A stretch of 64,000 nucleotides of DNA from Paragordius varius. Its lineage: Eukaryota > Nematomorpha. Shown here piece after piece: positions 1 to 13,340 of the stretch (its first letter is position 1; every line of letters starts with the position of its first letter). The position numbers and the translations under genes are program-made. The stretch lies in NCBI GenBank assembly GCA_964247055.1, contig OZ176052.1, positions 620,001 through 684,000 on the forward strand, in the 5' to 3' direction. The notes below the pieces were generated by a model. That model was not told the origin of the DNA. It saw only the letters and a program-made list of their open reading frames with translations, and made no database searches.

Positions 1-45
1 TTATATTTTTTCGTTTTGTCCGTATAATTTGAATTTTTGCTTTGT
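1..45. mobile_element. MITE-2 right-end fragment
   Basis: The first bases match the right terminus of the MITE-2 family (core cgttttgtccgtataattt followed by a T-rich end). The rest lies outside the window. Confidence 0.6.
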
Positions 46-737
46 ATATTATTGCATATACTAAAATATTATAGTTTTTAGAGTTAATTAACCTATAGTT
101 ATCTCAATATTTAGCCAAAATTTTATCGCTGTCCCTAATAGTCCACATACCCTATAATGGTGTGTATGTTGCATTTTCTCAATTGTCTTTTAATGTAAAT
201 TGAAATGTATAATATTAAAGCCTTCACATTTTATATGTTTTTTTATTTGAACCTAGTAGCCTAATGTACTCAAACCGCTATACTCGCATAGTTTTTATTT
301 TTATTTCCTATTTAATAAAAATTTTTGTTAATAGATATTTAAGGTAAAAGAAATCTTAATAGTTATTTTGATTCCATATAATTATTATCATGCTGCAAAA
401 TGGTTTAAAGTTATTTATTATCTGATTTTATATGCATTTCAGTTGGATATATATAAGAGAGCTAAAGATATTTAATAATGTAAAGACTGAAAATAATTTT
501 GGTAACATATATTTTTTCATTTATTGATAAAAAAATACAGTTCGGCTCTTTCTTCCTCTTTTTAATAAAGGGCAAAGAATTATATCAGGACTCGTCAAAG
601 CTTTAACAATCGCCTGCTTAGGGCTGACAGTGATAATGGAAAAAATGCGCTGTTTCGAGTTTCGACTCTAGCACTTGACAGACAAAAATTCGGCTTTCAT
701 TTATAATTATTTGGCCGATTTTAATTATAAAAATAAT

Positions 738-1015
738 ACTGTAAAAATTAAAATTATACAGACAAACCTGAAAATATAAAAACAAATATTTTTTTCAAAT
801 GACAACCAACCATACTTTTTTCCTAATAATTTATTTAATTCCCATTCTTTAATATAATTAATTGTGTTACCAATATACATCTCCATTTCATACTGGGTAA
901 TTTTAAACAATGGCTTATATTTCAAAAAATGGAGAGTAAAAAAAGTATGGTTGTTTTTTTGGAAAAAAATATTTGTCTTTATATTTTTACGTTTTGTCCG
1001 TATTTAATTTTTAGC
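738..1015. mobile_element. MITE-2 copy
   Basis: Terminal inverted repeats read ctgtaaaaattaaaatta on the left and the reverse complement on the right, with the shared subterminal motifs for gttttgtccgtat and ataaagacaaatatt. About 280 bp with no coding capacity. The family looks Tc1/mariner-like (TA-flanked CAGT ends). This copy ends about 45 nt before the splice acceptor at 1061. Confidence 0.7.
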
Positions 1016-1061
1016 TAATTATTTTATTAAATTTTACCATATTTGTTAATTATATCGATAG

Positions 1062-4000
1062 GAACCCATTTGCCAACATAAATCATCAATACAATCAACA
1101 TTTTTATGGTGAGGACCATGGTATGGGTAGCTCTTTACCCATTACCCATAATACTTTGGGGGAACTAACTCCAAAAATGTCTGAAAATCTTGTTAATATT
1201 TCTGCTAAGAATGGTGAACGAGAGAATATGCCTACTCATTTTGCTGCAAAGTTTTCTGGTTTCATATCCTCCTATCCCATGGCAAACAAACATTATCGAG
1301 CCAGTAGTAACCTTAAAAGTCATCACAAGAACAATAATGGTTATGATATGGAACAAGAACTTGTAAAGCATAATGTAGCCTATGAACATACGGAAGATGC
1401 CATTGTGTTTCGGAAAGGACTTAGTTTACAGAACACAGTCAGGTGTATATATATATATATATATAATATGTTATAGCGTGTCAAATTTAGGGTTAAAAAT
1501 GTGGTTTTATTATTATATGGTATTTTTGGATTCTCTTCTTTCAGAATCCAAAATCGGAGATCATTAACTGGAAAAATTAATTAAGCAGTAAGATGTTTTT
1601 AAATTTTCGTTATAATTCTTATTTATCTAAAATTGCTAAACTTTGAAAATCAATAAAAATACTAAAATACATAAATTAAGCTGTACGACATTTACAAGAT
1701 AAAGCGTTTAAAATAAAAATCAAATTTTATGAAATAGAATTAAAAAGCATATGCCGTAAATTTTTGGTTATGGGCGTTTTAAATACAAAAAATTAAGCTA
1801 AATTATAAAAACTTTAGATTATTTACGTTGATCCCTAAGCTCGGTGCTTGAGATAGAAATTAAATTAAGATTCTAATTTCTATAATAAAATACATTTATG
1901 CACCAAATGTAAAAATGCTTCATGGTTAATAAAAACTAAGTTGGGTCTTAATTGATCCTAAAAGCATATTATTTCTCCATCTCAGGTACTAAACGGGTTA
2001 ATCAGATGTTTTAATTAACAAATTATATATGGATCTGCTAAAAAGCGTTTTTATAATGGATATTAGTTTTTTAGAACTTTAAAACCCCCATAGAAAATTT
2101 TACCTAATTTTTAATACATTTGATCTTATGGCAAATATCTAAATTTTGCATTTTGAACGCTTTTTTATAAACGTCAGAGCTTATTGAAACACAAATTTTA
2201 AAATCTATTATCTATTAGTTCGTAAAGTTGTAGCTATTTTGATCCATAAATAAATATATTGGTGTAATCATACAAAAACAGTTGACTTAATTTATTTTCC
2301 TTGTATGGAATTTGACCCCCTTAAAGCTGATGAGTTTTCGTATTCAAAAATATAATAATTTGGCCTACATTTTTGATCCTATATTTGACACATTCTATAT
2401 ATATATATATATTATATTAATTTTAAACATTATATCCGTTATAAATCGAGAAAAATTAAAGTTAAATCTTGACTCATAGGTATATTGGACATTATATATT
2501 AAATAAACACAAATCCATTTACCCATATTACAAAAAATTTCATCCTCCTAAAAAGCTATAAATGTTTAAAATAAAGCAATTTTGCATATAACACTTAAAA
2601 TTTTATATAGAGTTTTTAATACATTTGTCCATTATTATAGTTTAACTAAATTATCACAATTCCAGCCGATACCGATCAAATTTGGATAATAAAAGGCTTA
2701 CGAGATACCCAAAAATGAATTATATTAAATCGCATTTTAACGGCTAAAATGTTTCTTTGAAAACTTCGTCTTTTGCCCTTTAATGAACCCAAAATCTTTA
2801 AGATCTGTTTTGCACCAAAAATGCCCAAATAACCCACGCCTAAGACATTTAATTTCGAATGGATATCTAAAATAATATAGCTTATGATAATTTATTTTTG
2901 GTACACCGCCTGATATATAAAACTGTTACTTTTAAGCGCAAATATGACGCGCGCACAATAATATTATATTATTTTATTTATGTTTTAATATTACAGTGAG
3001 AATGGGGATAAGAAAAATGCGTCTTTAACGGAATCGAATGACGAGACTCAGCCTAAAGACAATAGTATTTCAAATGCGGTATGCCACACCACAATTAATA
3101 GCTCTCAGATTAATAGTTCAGGAAACGCGGGACAAACTTTTACTACTGCGCATAGTATAGATGGACGTACTATAGGTTACCACCAGAAAAGGTAAATATT
3201 ATTTGGTTCGATGAAAATTTAACCATAAAAATAGTAATAGGCTTGGTGTATACTGGATTTTAGATAATATTAATCATTAATATTGTGTTGTAATCTGATA
3301 TTTAGCTGTGCGAGATTTTTTCACCTGATATATATTAGAGGCGCGACAAAATTGGGTAAAGTATGGATAAAATTTTGAAGGTAACTCAATTCTTATAATT
3401 TTATGGTTAACATTTATCCAGCTGTAAAGTAATCCAAAATTTATCCAAAAAATCAGCTCATTATGCCGAAAATTTTAAGAAAAAAGGGCAAATATAATAT
3501 GACATAGGATATAACTAAAATTGAATATTTTCTGATTTTATTAATTTACTAGCGTAAATCTCGTGCTGCTACGCAGCCCGAGGAAGTCCTTCGGACTTCT
3601 GGGGAGGGGGGGCGGAGGGGGGAATGGCATTTTACGGGGTGAGAGGGTAAAAAGTGGGACTAAATTAAAAAAGCGAGAGGTCCAACACGTTCTCCGGAAA
3701 ATTGACTTAACCCATTTTTCACACGGGGTGGGCCCGAACTGGAGACCTAATTCCAAAAAAGGGCGAAGCTATTGTCGGGGCATTCATTAATGATTATATT
3801 TTTTCGATATTTTGATTTGATTGGGTTCACCGCTTTTCCGGAAACAGATCACAAAGTTACATGAAAAATCAGTTTTTAGCGGGTATCTCCTTACCCAGCA
3901 GCTATCATCATAGAAACGCTTGACTAAAATTTTTGCCTTTTAACAGGGAATACGTGGAATCTTTAATGAATTTTTACGGTCTCATACCTATGGCGAAAAA

Positions 4001-7000
4001 TCGATTTTAAAAATTATTTTTGTGGACTTTGTTTTTTGAAAAAAATGGCATTTTATGGGGGTAGCGGGTAAGAGGAGGGCCTAAATCAAAAAAGTGGCTC
4101 GACTATGTTCGGCGCGATCAAAAATAAGTAAACAAAAATTATATTTGAAATTGAATAGTCCAACACGTTCTCCAGAAAATTGTCTCAAAGACACGATTTT
4201 TGTGGACTTCTGTTTTCAAAAAAAACCCGTTTTTCATACGGGGTGGGCCCGAACTGGGGGCCTATTTCAAAAAAAGGGCGAAGCTATTGTCGGGACATTT
4301 ATTAATGATTATATTTTTTCGATATTTGGATTTGATTGGGTCTACCGGTTTTCCTGTACCAGATCACAAAGCCAGCATTTTCCATTTTTATAAATATATA
4401 GATTATACAAAGTAGCCTAATTTGGGTTAAAAACAGTTCTTCCCAAAAAAAGTTTTTGATGATTTTTTGAAATGGGCCAATATGGAACTAAACATAACTC
4501 TTTAAACAGGCCCAAAAACAAATTTTACAACAGAATTTTAATACTTTGTTTAGACTGGGAAAACACCTTTTCAAATTTCGTCCTGAGTTATGTGAGTTAC
4601 GTTGTAAATTTATAATATATTAAATACAGTAAATTAACCTTTTTATGTTATAAGATTCATAAAACGAACAATTTAGATTAGCTTGATATATAGACAAATA
4701 TGAAATAGCATTGTGATCTGTCGAAAGCATTTTGTTTAATTTGTTACCAAGCATATATATAGCTTAAATATTTCAGTATATATATATATTGTAGCCGTAG
4801 AGTTGGGTATGACTGCTTAAGACCGTGATGTCACCACTTATAATAAGAACCAGTCGTAAACTTTCATTCATGTTTATCACCTGTTAAAATTAATGGACAT
4901 AAAATAATGGAATCACATTTATATTTAATAGAAGATAAACTACTAAATTTTAATATTATATCTTACATTACTTAATAAACCTATTAAACCAATGTGGAAG
5001 GTTAATATCATTTTGTTTGTTTTAGTTTTAACAAATTTTTTAGAAATAATTATTTATTATGACCATAATGATTGCATTTACAAGTAGCGATTAGGCCCAT
5101 TACCATGTGGAAATCGGTCTAACCCTAGCCCTTGTGGCAAGTTTTGTCGAAAAAACATTTAGAACATTTTCAATAATGCTTATATTTATATACCATTTTT
5201 CAAATTCATCTTAAAAATAAGTTTTCGAGCTAATGTAACTCATCATAATAATGGAATATATCTTATTGGCATAGTATATTTTGCTATTATTTAATTTAAA
5301 CAAATTTCATTAAAAAAATATAAAAAAATCTAATAAGTTTTTATTTTAAAAAACACTTAATTTCTTTATGGGGAATTTGAATTGTTCGAGGGTAATTTGA
5401 ATAGTTAAAGGGTAAATTGAACTGTTAATGGTATATTAGAGCCAATGATGGTATTTACAACCATCATGCATACAGAAAGGATAGAAACAACAACTTTAAA
5501 CCCAATCAACAAATAATGAACAAAAACAATTATCCGAGATCCAATCTGGAAAATGCCTACAACATGAGAGGACAACCCGATGAAGATTACAATTACAATA
5601 GATTTGAATCAAAAAATTACTTTCAGAATTCGCGTGCATTTAGATACTCAATCAATCATTACTCTACCTCTAACGGATCAAAGATGTTTGATCAAAAAAT
5701 GTTGAGTAGCCACCACCAATCATTTAACATGGACAAAAACGCCTTCGAAACAGATTTATATCCCACAAAACAAATGTATAATGGATATGTTAACAATATT
5801 CAACCGCAAAACTCAATAAGTCCCGGGAAAATATATTATAATAACCATTATCATCATGGTTTGGATGAAAATTGCGATTTTAGTACTTATCCTCCCCCTT
5901 TAATTAATTGGGCAAACGATGAGAATATGTAAGTTGATTTTTTATAAATTTTATTATACCCCGGTTCTTTGCTTGTCAATTAAAAATGTTTTAATTAAAC
6001 CCTTTTTCAATCAAATACAACATTTTTCTATTTTTCATTTAAAAACACACTCTATTCAAAAACCACACTCGCATAAAAGTCAATTGTTGATACTATGTTG
6101 TTTTTGAATGTTGCTTTTATAATGTTGAAAATGAATAAAAACACAAAGAAACACGCTTTTATTTATAATAAAAAATGGTTTACAAAGTGTTTGGTAGAGG
6201 TACACCATTTCAATAGCAATTTTTCTTAAATTGCAATAATATATAAAATCGGGTTATAATGGCAATGGATTAAATTTATAAAAAATTGTCCCACTACATT
6301 TTTTACCCACTTTTTATCGGTTTATAATGGCTAATGAAATAATATGGCCGTATTATAGTGTATTCTGTTTTAATTTAGAGGACTATGAATAATAACTTAC
6401 CCAACAATTCAAAATAAGATTAATCAGTGACTAAATTTTTGATATGCGAAAACTTACATACTATGCTAAATATCCCGTTATTATATTAGATATGGGAAAA
6501 TTGAACAAGATCCTAAGCTGATTAGCTTCCCGAATTTAGCAATGGGTATTCAATTTAATAATCCCTTTTCCGCTATCAGTTTCAACCCTTCAAGCAATGT
6601 CCCGTTTGAAGCAAACGCCTTATATACCCCATCTGTATCTTTCCCTGGAAATGTTAATCCCTACACAACAAATTTTAATAGCAACATTGGTGGACCAGAA
6701 CAAATCAATTTAAGCATTAATCATCAGTATTTCAATGGCTTGGGAGACAACTTTAATTTTCTAGGTATGGAACAAACTTCGGCTCCTCAAATTCCAAACT
6801 ATCCAATCATTGAGTTTGGTGCAGCTTTCGATACATACAATTACGAAGATGAATATAATCGATGGCATCCCCGCATTCTAAACGACGAAAACATTAGGGG
6901 AAATAAATCTGATATTGTTGTGTTTGTCACTGAAACTAACAACACCGTAGATGGAAGACGCAATAATATAGTTATGCAGCAAAAAAAGCTGGAAAATCTA

Positions 7001-9557
7001 TGTTTGGATGAAGAACCCCTAATTTCACCTACTACCTTTGAACAAGATTTGACTAATTTAACATCCATATTGAGTGCTAATGCTTCTTGCCTGTTTCAGG
7101 CAAAACCTGCTATAGATAACATGGGAGGTGCTGATATAGTGCGTAAAAATTCGGTTATTATCCGTTTAGAACATGGGATATCTATAGAGGTCTCTCGATT
7201 CGGGCATGTTAGCATAGTCTTGTGTGGTGCACATTTGTTTTCCGGCCCGGGTGGGTTTAAATCAGAAATTAAACATCCCACAGCTCGATTTACCCAGGAG
7301 TCTGTCCAAATTTGGGGATCGGTTTTGGAGGGTCGACGCTTTAAATTTGGTAAGGAGGGTGTCGTATTTTCACCCAATGCGCATCATAATGGCCACCGTA
7401 ACTTATCTTTCTTTGCATCAAATGCAAGAAGCCATGCGCCAAATGGATCTGAGAATGATATTATTGATTACCCCTATGGTCTCGATAATGATATGGATGA
7501 ATGTACCAATGATTTTGCATATCTACTTGGGGACAAAGAGTTCAAAATTGTTTCCGCCTGTATGTTGGCGCCCTCGGCTCCGAACTCCTCGACACAAATT
7601 AATGTAGATAAGCAATCAGAATTAGATACCGAATCTCAGCGGGTTGGCTCGTCTAAGCAAAATATCAATGGTATAAATGATAAAAATAAAGTATCCCTGG
7701 ACTTTGAATCACAAAGCCATGCAAACATAGAGGACATCGAAAAAGAAAATGAATCACCGTCACTTATCAGTATAAAAGGTAAATTTTCTGGTAGGCTTGA
7801 TTATATTTCTTGATATTTTATAGCTTGCTTGGTATGTTTAGTTGTAATCACTATTTTCACAATATGTTTTAATTAAATTAGATTCCTTTTCATTCTTGAC
7901 TCAACCACAGTCCAACAATGCATCGATAGTGAATTCGACCCTTCTTTCCAACGAAGAAGCTAATAATATAACTGGGATGGCTTTCGAAAAATCATCTTCA
8001 TCGTCAGGAACACGGTCAAATTCTAATGTGCCTTTGGGAACCAGCAGTAGTCTCAATGAGAGTAGCTCTGGGGACAGTTCTGTCAACATACACGTTCAGT
8101 TAAATAAAATTAATTTTGGCATGATAAAAGTTGGGACAAATTTGGTTGATCTTAAGCATTTGAGTAAGGCTTTAAGTGGGGGAGCACCCCTTGCTACATC
8201 TATTAATGCTATACGATTGGAAGAAATTAAAGCAGCTTCGTCCCCAATAATACCGCCAAATTCAATTACAAATACTTCAGAAGTAACCTGCGATCCTCAC
8301 AATAAATTGCCAAAAGATAAGTTGAGTTCATGTACCAATTGTGGATGCCAAATTGAGTCATCATCAAACGTTGCTGCATTAGTAAACCATGTAATACAAA
8401 GTGAAGTTATGGACGGTGAAACAAAATGCTCAAATTGCCAAAAATCAGGAGAGAACCATAAAACGGGTTTTTCAATTCAGCCAGGCTCCAACGAAAATGA
8501 ACTTAACGATGAGGACACAATCAAATCTCCAATGTCTTTGATGATGCAAATTTGCCAAGATGTTTCAGTTCCAAACAGTCGTCAAGATGAAAATTACTTT
8601 ACTCCCGGTAGTATTGAATACTGGATCGAATACCCCAATTATGACGAAAACATTGGAAAAGGACGTAACAAATTCTCAAAATCTCGATTCTGGACTGGCC
8701 CACATCTTTTTGTTCGCGTAGGACATTATTTTATGTTGGATCAGGATTTGGTAACTGGGAAGGTTGATTTGTGTGAAAGAAAACGGCACATTATAGTCAA
8801 TCCTGAAACACGTGGGTTTTATCTGGTGAGCCCATTCATTGAATTTATGTGCGATGTGACTGGCAAAGTGGCTATAAAACGCGGAGAAAGAAATTTATAC
8901 GCCACATGTCAAGAATTTACGATAAAGACAGAATGTCTGACCGCAGGATTTGATCACAAAGGCATGTTTTACATGGTAAAGCATGATAAAAACCACCCAA
9001 ACCATGTTGAAGAAGCTGAAAATAAAGGGGACAGGGACAAGCTGGATAAAATGTGTGCTGATGATGTTCATTCCAACAAAACATCCATTGAAGTGTCTCC
9101 AATGCAATCGACCCCTCTATTATCAAACAAAATAATACTTAATCCCGATTTAAAAACTGTTGACAATGAAACCTCCGAAAAACAATCAAAGACAATGATA
9201 AATCACTCTGATAGCAATATATGTGTTACGAGAAAAGAATCAAAACTTTCGCTGAAACTTTTGTTGCGAGAAACTCGGAGTCAAGTACAATGGTTTGAAG
9301 TTGATCAAAGTGATTCTTTTATCATGGATTTAATAAACACTAGTGGTAAAAATGGGAAAAGAGCAAAAAGATGGGGGGACAAACCATTTACACTAAAAAC
9401 TGCCACAGCTCCTTTAATGAATGTAGGTTTTAAAAGACGTCAGTTTTTTCAAAGCATGAGTTACCATGATTTAGAACGGAGAAATCTAAATCGCAATTTA
9501 TTGAACCCAAAACACAATTATAAACGTAGGAGATTTGTTGAAAGTGAATATCATTGA
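1062..9557 (+). CDS. Large Asn/Ser-rich protein of unknown function (3' five exons)
   Basis: I do not recognise this gene. Exons inferred from frame and GT-AG sites are 1062-1442, 2997-3191, 5440-5928, 6490-7778 and 7882-9557, about 1342 residues ending at TGA 9555-9557. Phases match at every join (2, 2, 2, 1). The first exon opens with one base of a split codon, so the 5' end lies upstream, probably outside the window. The first 500 residues are low complexity, rich in Asn, Tyr, His and Ser. Two compact segments look folded: one in the fourth exon (IIRLEHGISIEVSRFGHVSI, then an FSGPGGF motif), and one in the last exon (around EYWIEYPNY to FTIKTE). The last exon also has a CTNCGC...CSNC cysteine cluster that could bind a metal. 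The C-terminus is strongly basic (KRRRF). No signal peptide or membrane segment is visible. The codons are open over long distances, so the gene looks functional. Confidence 0.75.
2396..2414. repeat. (TA)n microsatellite
   Basis: Short TA run in the first intron of the 5' gene. Similar runs follow the donor at 1443 and occur near 4780, 20191, 26855, 28123, 34577 and 49300. Confidence 0.8.
3549..4402 (-). mobile_element. Non-autonomous Helitron
   Basis: Read on the minus strand, the element starts TCTATATATTTATAAAAATGG directly after an A and ends in CTAG directly before a T. These are the Helitron rules (5' TC, 3' CTRR, insertion between A and T). Twelve bases upstream of CTAG is the perfect hairpin GCTGC-GTA-GCAGC, and next to it a second one, GAAGTCC-GAA-GGACTTC. 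Inside, a block of about 230-330 bp is present twice (3625-3858 and 4045-4378), sharing for example ccaacacgttctcc and cggggtgggcccgaactgg. It is more GC-rich than its surroundings and has no Rep/helicase sequence. It lies in the intron 3192-5439 of the 5' gene. Confidence 0.75.
5205..5437. mobile_element. MITE-1 copy abutting a splice acceptor
   Basis: Right part of the MITE-1 family: aatttgaattgttcgagggt repeats and the terminal ctgttaatggtatatta. A second copy at 52603 ends in the same bases. The AG of the acceptor at 5438-5439 follows at once. The left arm is degraded here. Confidence 0.65.
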
Positions 9558-9599
9558 AATTTTTTAGTTATATACATATATATATTGATTTACATATTT

Positions 9600-9605
9600 A
9601 ATAAA
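9600..9605 (+). terminator. Poly(A) signal of the 5' gene
   Basis: AATAAA 43 nt after the stop codon of the upstream gene. Confidence 0.65.
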
Positions 9606-11559
9606 ATTATAAAATACAATTTTTTCTATTTAATTCTTGTTAAAATATATATACAAAAGGTATTTTAGTTGATTTTTAAAGGTAAACATAAAAATTAATA
9701 GCCAAAATCTATAAAATCCTGTCAAAAGTAAAGTTAACATTAAATATTAGACGTTGTGATGGTGTCTTCAGTTTAATATATCTATTGTTTTTTAAAGCTA
9801 ATTTTTGTATTTTAACCATCGAAATAACTGTTTGTGCAATTTATTTATTTACTATTTTTATTGACTTTGACAAACCAGCCTACTAAATCAAATTAAAATT
9901 GAATAAAATATTCCGTATAAAACGCTTTGAATTCATTTATATGTAATCATTCTTAAAGAAAGCTTTATTAAGCGTGTAGCCCAACAATACCCTCATATAA
10001 GTGTTAGATTAATGCATTAAAGGTGATGGCCATAATTTATTTTGATAAATTTACTATTTTCTTGCAGTTAATAATCTGTTTTGCAAACTTTTGTTTTACC
10101 AAGAGAGCGGAACACAGAGGCAATACTGAAAAGGATCCACCATGATCAGTGGAAATAAATTTTAAGAATATTTAATTTTAATGGATACCCGAAATGTTGA
10201 TTGGTAAAAATCAAATATATGATAGGTGGGAGCGTATTTAACCTAAAGTGGTACTACTTCTTATTTAAGGATGTCCCTTTGCAAGCCTAGATAAATTCAT
10301 CAATATTTGACTATAAAGCGCATTCTAAAATATAATAATATGCATGTTATCTCTAACACTGTTATAAAAAACACGGTTTTGGCCACTAGTATTAAAAAAA
10401 CTTAATTTTTTGGAGCGCGAGGAAAACATGGGTTAACTTTAAAATGGGCCACACTTTGATCAATATAAATGAGTATTGACTATAAGAGAATTGTAAATAT
10501 AAAATGAAATAATTAAGATAATAGCAGGACAACGAATAATTTTAATGGATTATAATTTAATTTTTTTTCTATTTTCGACATGAAAAATTCAATAATAAAA
10601 AGACAAATATGCTGTTTTGACTATGGATTCCTAATTATAATCGAAAAGCTCTTAATATCTGAAAATTTATAACAGTCGATAAGTTTTTTGGGCTTTGGTT
10701 TATGACAATATAACAATCGTCATATTTATTAATTAAAAAATTAGTCTTCCTTTAAAAATAATTTAGATTTTATAAGTGGTAGTTTCAGAATAAATTAATA
10801 AGTCCGGTAGAAAATTATAATACCATAGGGAATTCTAAAGGAAATGTAAAAATTATTGACAACCCTTTTCCAAAATTAACACTTCATGACCTTTTGGAGT
10901 AGTTTTACTCTCCGAGACCAATAAAAACTTTAATATCTAAAAAAATATTTTTAGTTTGGCGAAATTTGAAAAAATACTTCCTTAGTCTTTTAGAAGCATA
11001 AAACAGAAAATTTTTTTTTAATAGTTAAATTTAAAAAAACCCCATCTCAAACTTTTTTGCCGCCATTATTTTTTTTTCATCGCTAATGCAACAAATAAAG
11101 ATATGTATATTATGGTTAGAAAGTTAATAAAATTAACTTTAAAAAGCTTTCAAGCTACATTTTCCAGCAAATATTGATATTTCTTGATTTCAATATCATC
11201 TGGTCGTTTCCGTCGTGTTTTGGAGCTATTTAAATTTTAACCTAGAGATATCAGATTTCTAGTAAAAATATAAGCTATACCATATACAATGCTTAATAAT
11301 TATATTTGGAAAAACGCAATAAAATGTTAAGATAATAATTTTCATTTTAAAATACATAATGGCTTATCTAGAGCCTGCATTGTTACAAATAATAATTAAT
11401 CAAAGTTGGACTGGGATAGTAAATTACCTAAATTTGTAAAGTTAAATAATATTTGCTATTAACGCAAATTATTAGTTTAATTTAAAATAATAAACAAACC
11501 ATATTTCATTAAAAACAAAAATTTTTTTCCTGTAAATTTAGGTAAATATACAAAAACAT
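9606..11559. other. Intergenic, no gene recognised
   Basis: AT-rich DNA between the 5' gene and MGME1. I see no open frame with family similarity. The 5' exon(s) of MGME1 should lie here or in the repeat block that follows, but I could not place them. Confidence 0.5.
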
Positions 11560-13245
11560 ATTTTAACATTTGGATACAACACATTCATTTTAGTCATTCG
11601 ATATAAATTGGGGTAATTAAATGCTTGTTCAAAATTAAATTCTTTAAAAAATATGAAAGGTATCAAAACCATGGCAAAATTATGCACTTATATAACATTA
11701 ACACTTGGATACAACACACTCATTTTAGTCCTTTGATTCAAATTGGGGTAGTTGGATACCCCAGGCCGTTTAAAATTAAATACTTTACAAAGTATGGAAG
11801 CAATCGAAACCATAACAAAATTTTGCTCTTATATAACATTAGTAAACCGAAATATATAAAAAATTTTATTCAAAAATACTTGATATTACTTATTTTGAGC
11901 TAAAACTGAAAGGTAAAAATTTAGTCAACGTGACATGTGTCAAATTGTAAAATTGAAAAAATTACAAAATAAACCGCTTTTTCTATTTCTATCAATGTTA
12001 GATGTAATTTATATAACAAATAAGCTTTAGTTTTACCCTTAAAATTAAATGAAGACGATATTTTGCAAAATTTTTGTAAAATAAAAATGGCGTCGAAATA
12101 GTTTGAGATGGAACTTTTTTTTCAAAACAAAATTTTATCAAGATATTTTGGCATATTTAATATTTATCAGGAAAGAAGCATAAATTTAAATTGGGACCGT
12201 TAGTAGTTTTTTAAAAACTTTAATTTAAATTTAGTCTTGGGTATTCAGATACCCCAATTTAAATGGAAGTGTTAATAAACCGAAATATATAACAAATTTA
12301 TTTAAAAATACATGATATCACTTATTTTAGGCTAAAACCAAAAGGTAAAAATTTAGTTAACGTGACATGTGTGTAAGGGTAAAATTCAAAAATAATAAAC
12401 CGCTTTTTCTATTTCTATCAATGTTAGATGTAATTTAAATAAAAAATTAGCTTTAATTTTACCCTTAACACTTCGATTCAAATTGGGGTATCTAAATACC
12501 CCAGACCATATTTAAATTTATATTTTTTAAAAAAATACTGAAAGAAATGGTCCCAATTTAAATTTATGCTTCTATCCTAATCAAAATTATATAAATAAGC
12601 CGAAATACCTAAATAAAATTTGGTTTTGAAAAAAAACTTCCATAAACTACTTCGACGCCATTTTTATTTTACAGCATTTTTGCAAAATATCGACTTTATT
12701 TGATTTTGAAGCTAAAATGAAAGCTAATCTTTTATTTAAATCACATCTAACATTGATAGAAAAAGAAACATATGTCACGTTGACGAAATTTTTACCTTTC
12801 GGTTTTAGCTTAAAATAAATAATATCAAGTATTTTTGAATAAAATTTTATATATATTTTGGTTTATTAATGTTATAAATATTTTTGCCAAGGTTTCCTTC
12901 TATATTTTTTAAATTATTCAATTTTTAAACAGGCCTGGGGTATCCAACTACCCCAATTTGAATCGAAGAACTAAAATGAATGTGTTGTATCCAAGTGTTA
13001 AAATGATATGAAGACAATTTTTGCAAAATTTTGTAAAATAAAAATGGCGAAGTTGTTTGAAATGAAACTATTTTTTCAAAACAAATTTTTATTTAAATAT
13101 TTTGGCATATCATATAATTTTTATGAAAGCATAAATTTAAATTGACCGTTTCCTTCAGTAGTTTTTTAAGAATCCTAACACAAATTTTGTCTGGGCTATT
13201 TAGATACCCCAATTCGAATCGAAGCGTTAAAGCCAATTTTCTCAT
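11560..13245. repeat. Composite direct/inverted repeat block
   Basis: Three nested structures. (1) A direct repeat of about 136 bp, starting near 11570 and 11706 (tggatacaacacaytcatttt). (2) A direct repeat of about 190 bp near 11853 and 12283 (core aaaccgaaatatataa to cgtgacatgtgt), period about 430. (3) An inverted copy of the same units from about 12476 to 13010. Each unit is bordered by a palindrome-like motif, cgattcaaattggggtatc followed by taccccag, seen near 11730, 12240, 12478, 12940 and 13200. No protein is encoded. Confidence 0.7.
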
Positions 13246-13340
13246 TTTTTTAAAAAATCATACGATCCATTTTTCAAGTGCGAATTTAAAATTTTAAATG
13301 CATAAAAATTTTTCTCTTTTTATTCGGTTTTATTGCCAAG

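Noticed and set aside
3541-4415. Open frames in the GC-richer stretch
   Set aside because: They lie within the non-autonomous Helitron and its internal duplication; Gly/Pro-rich low-complexity translations only.
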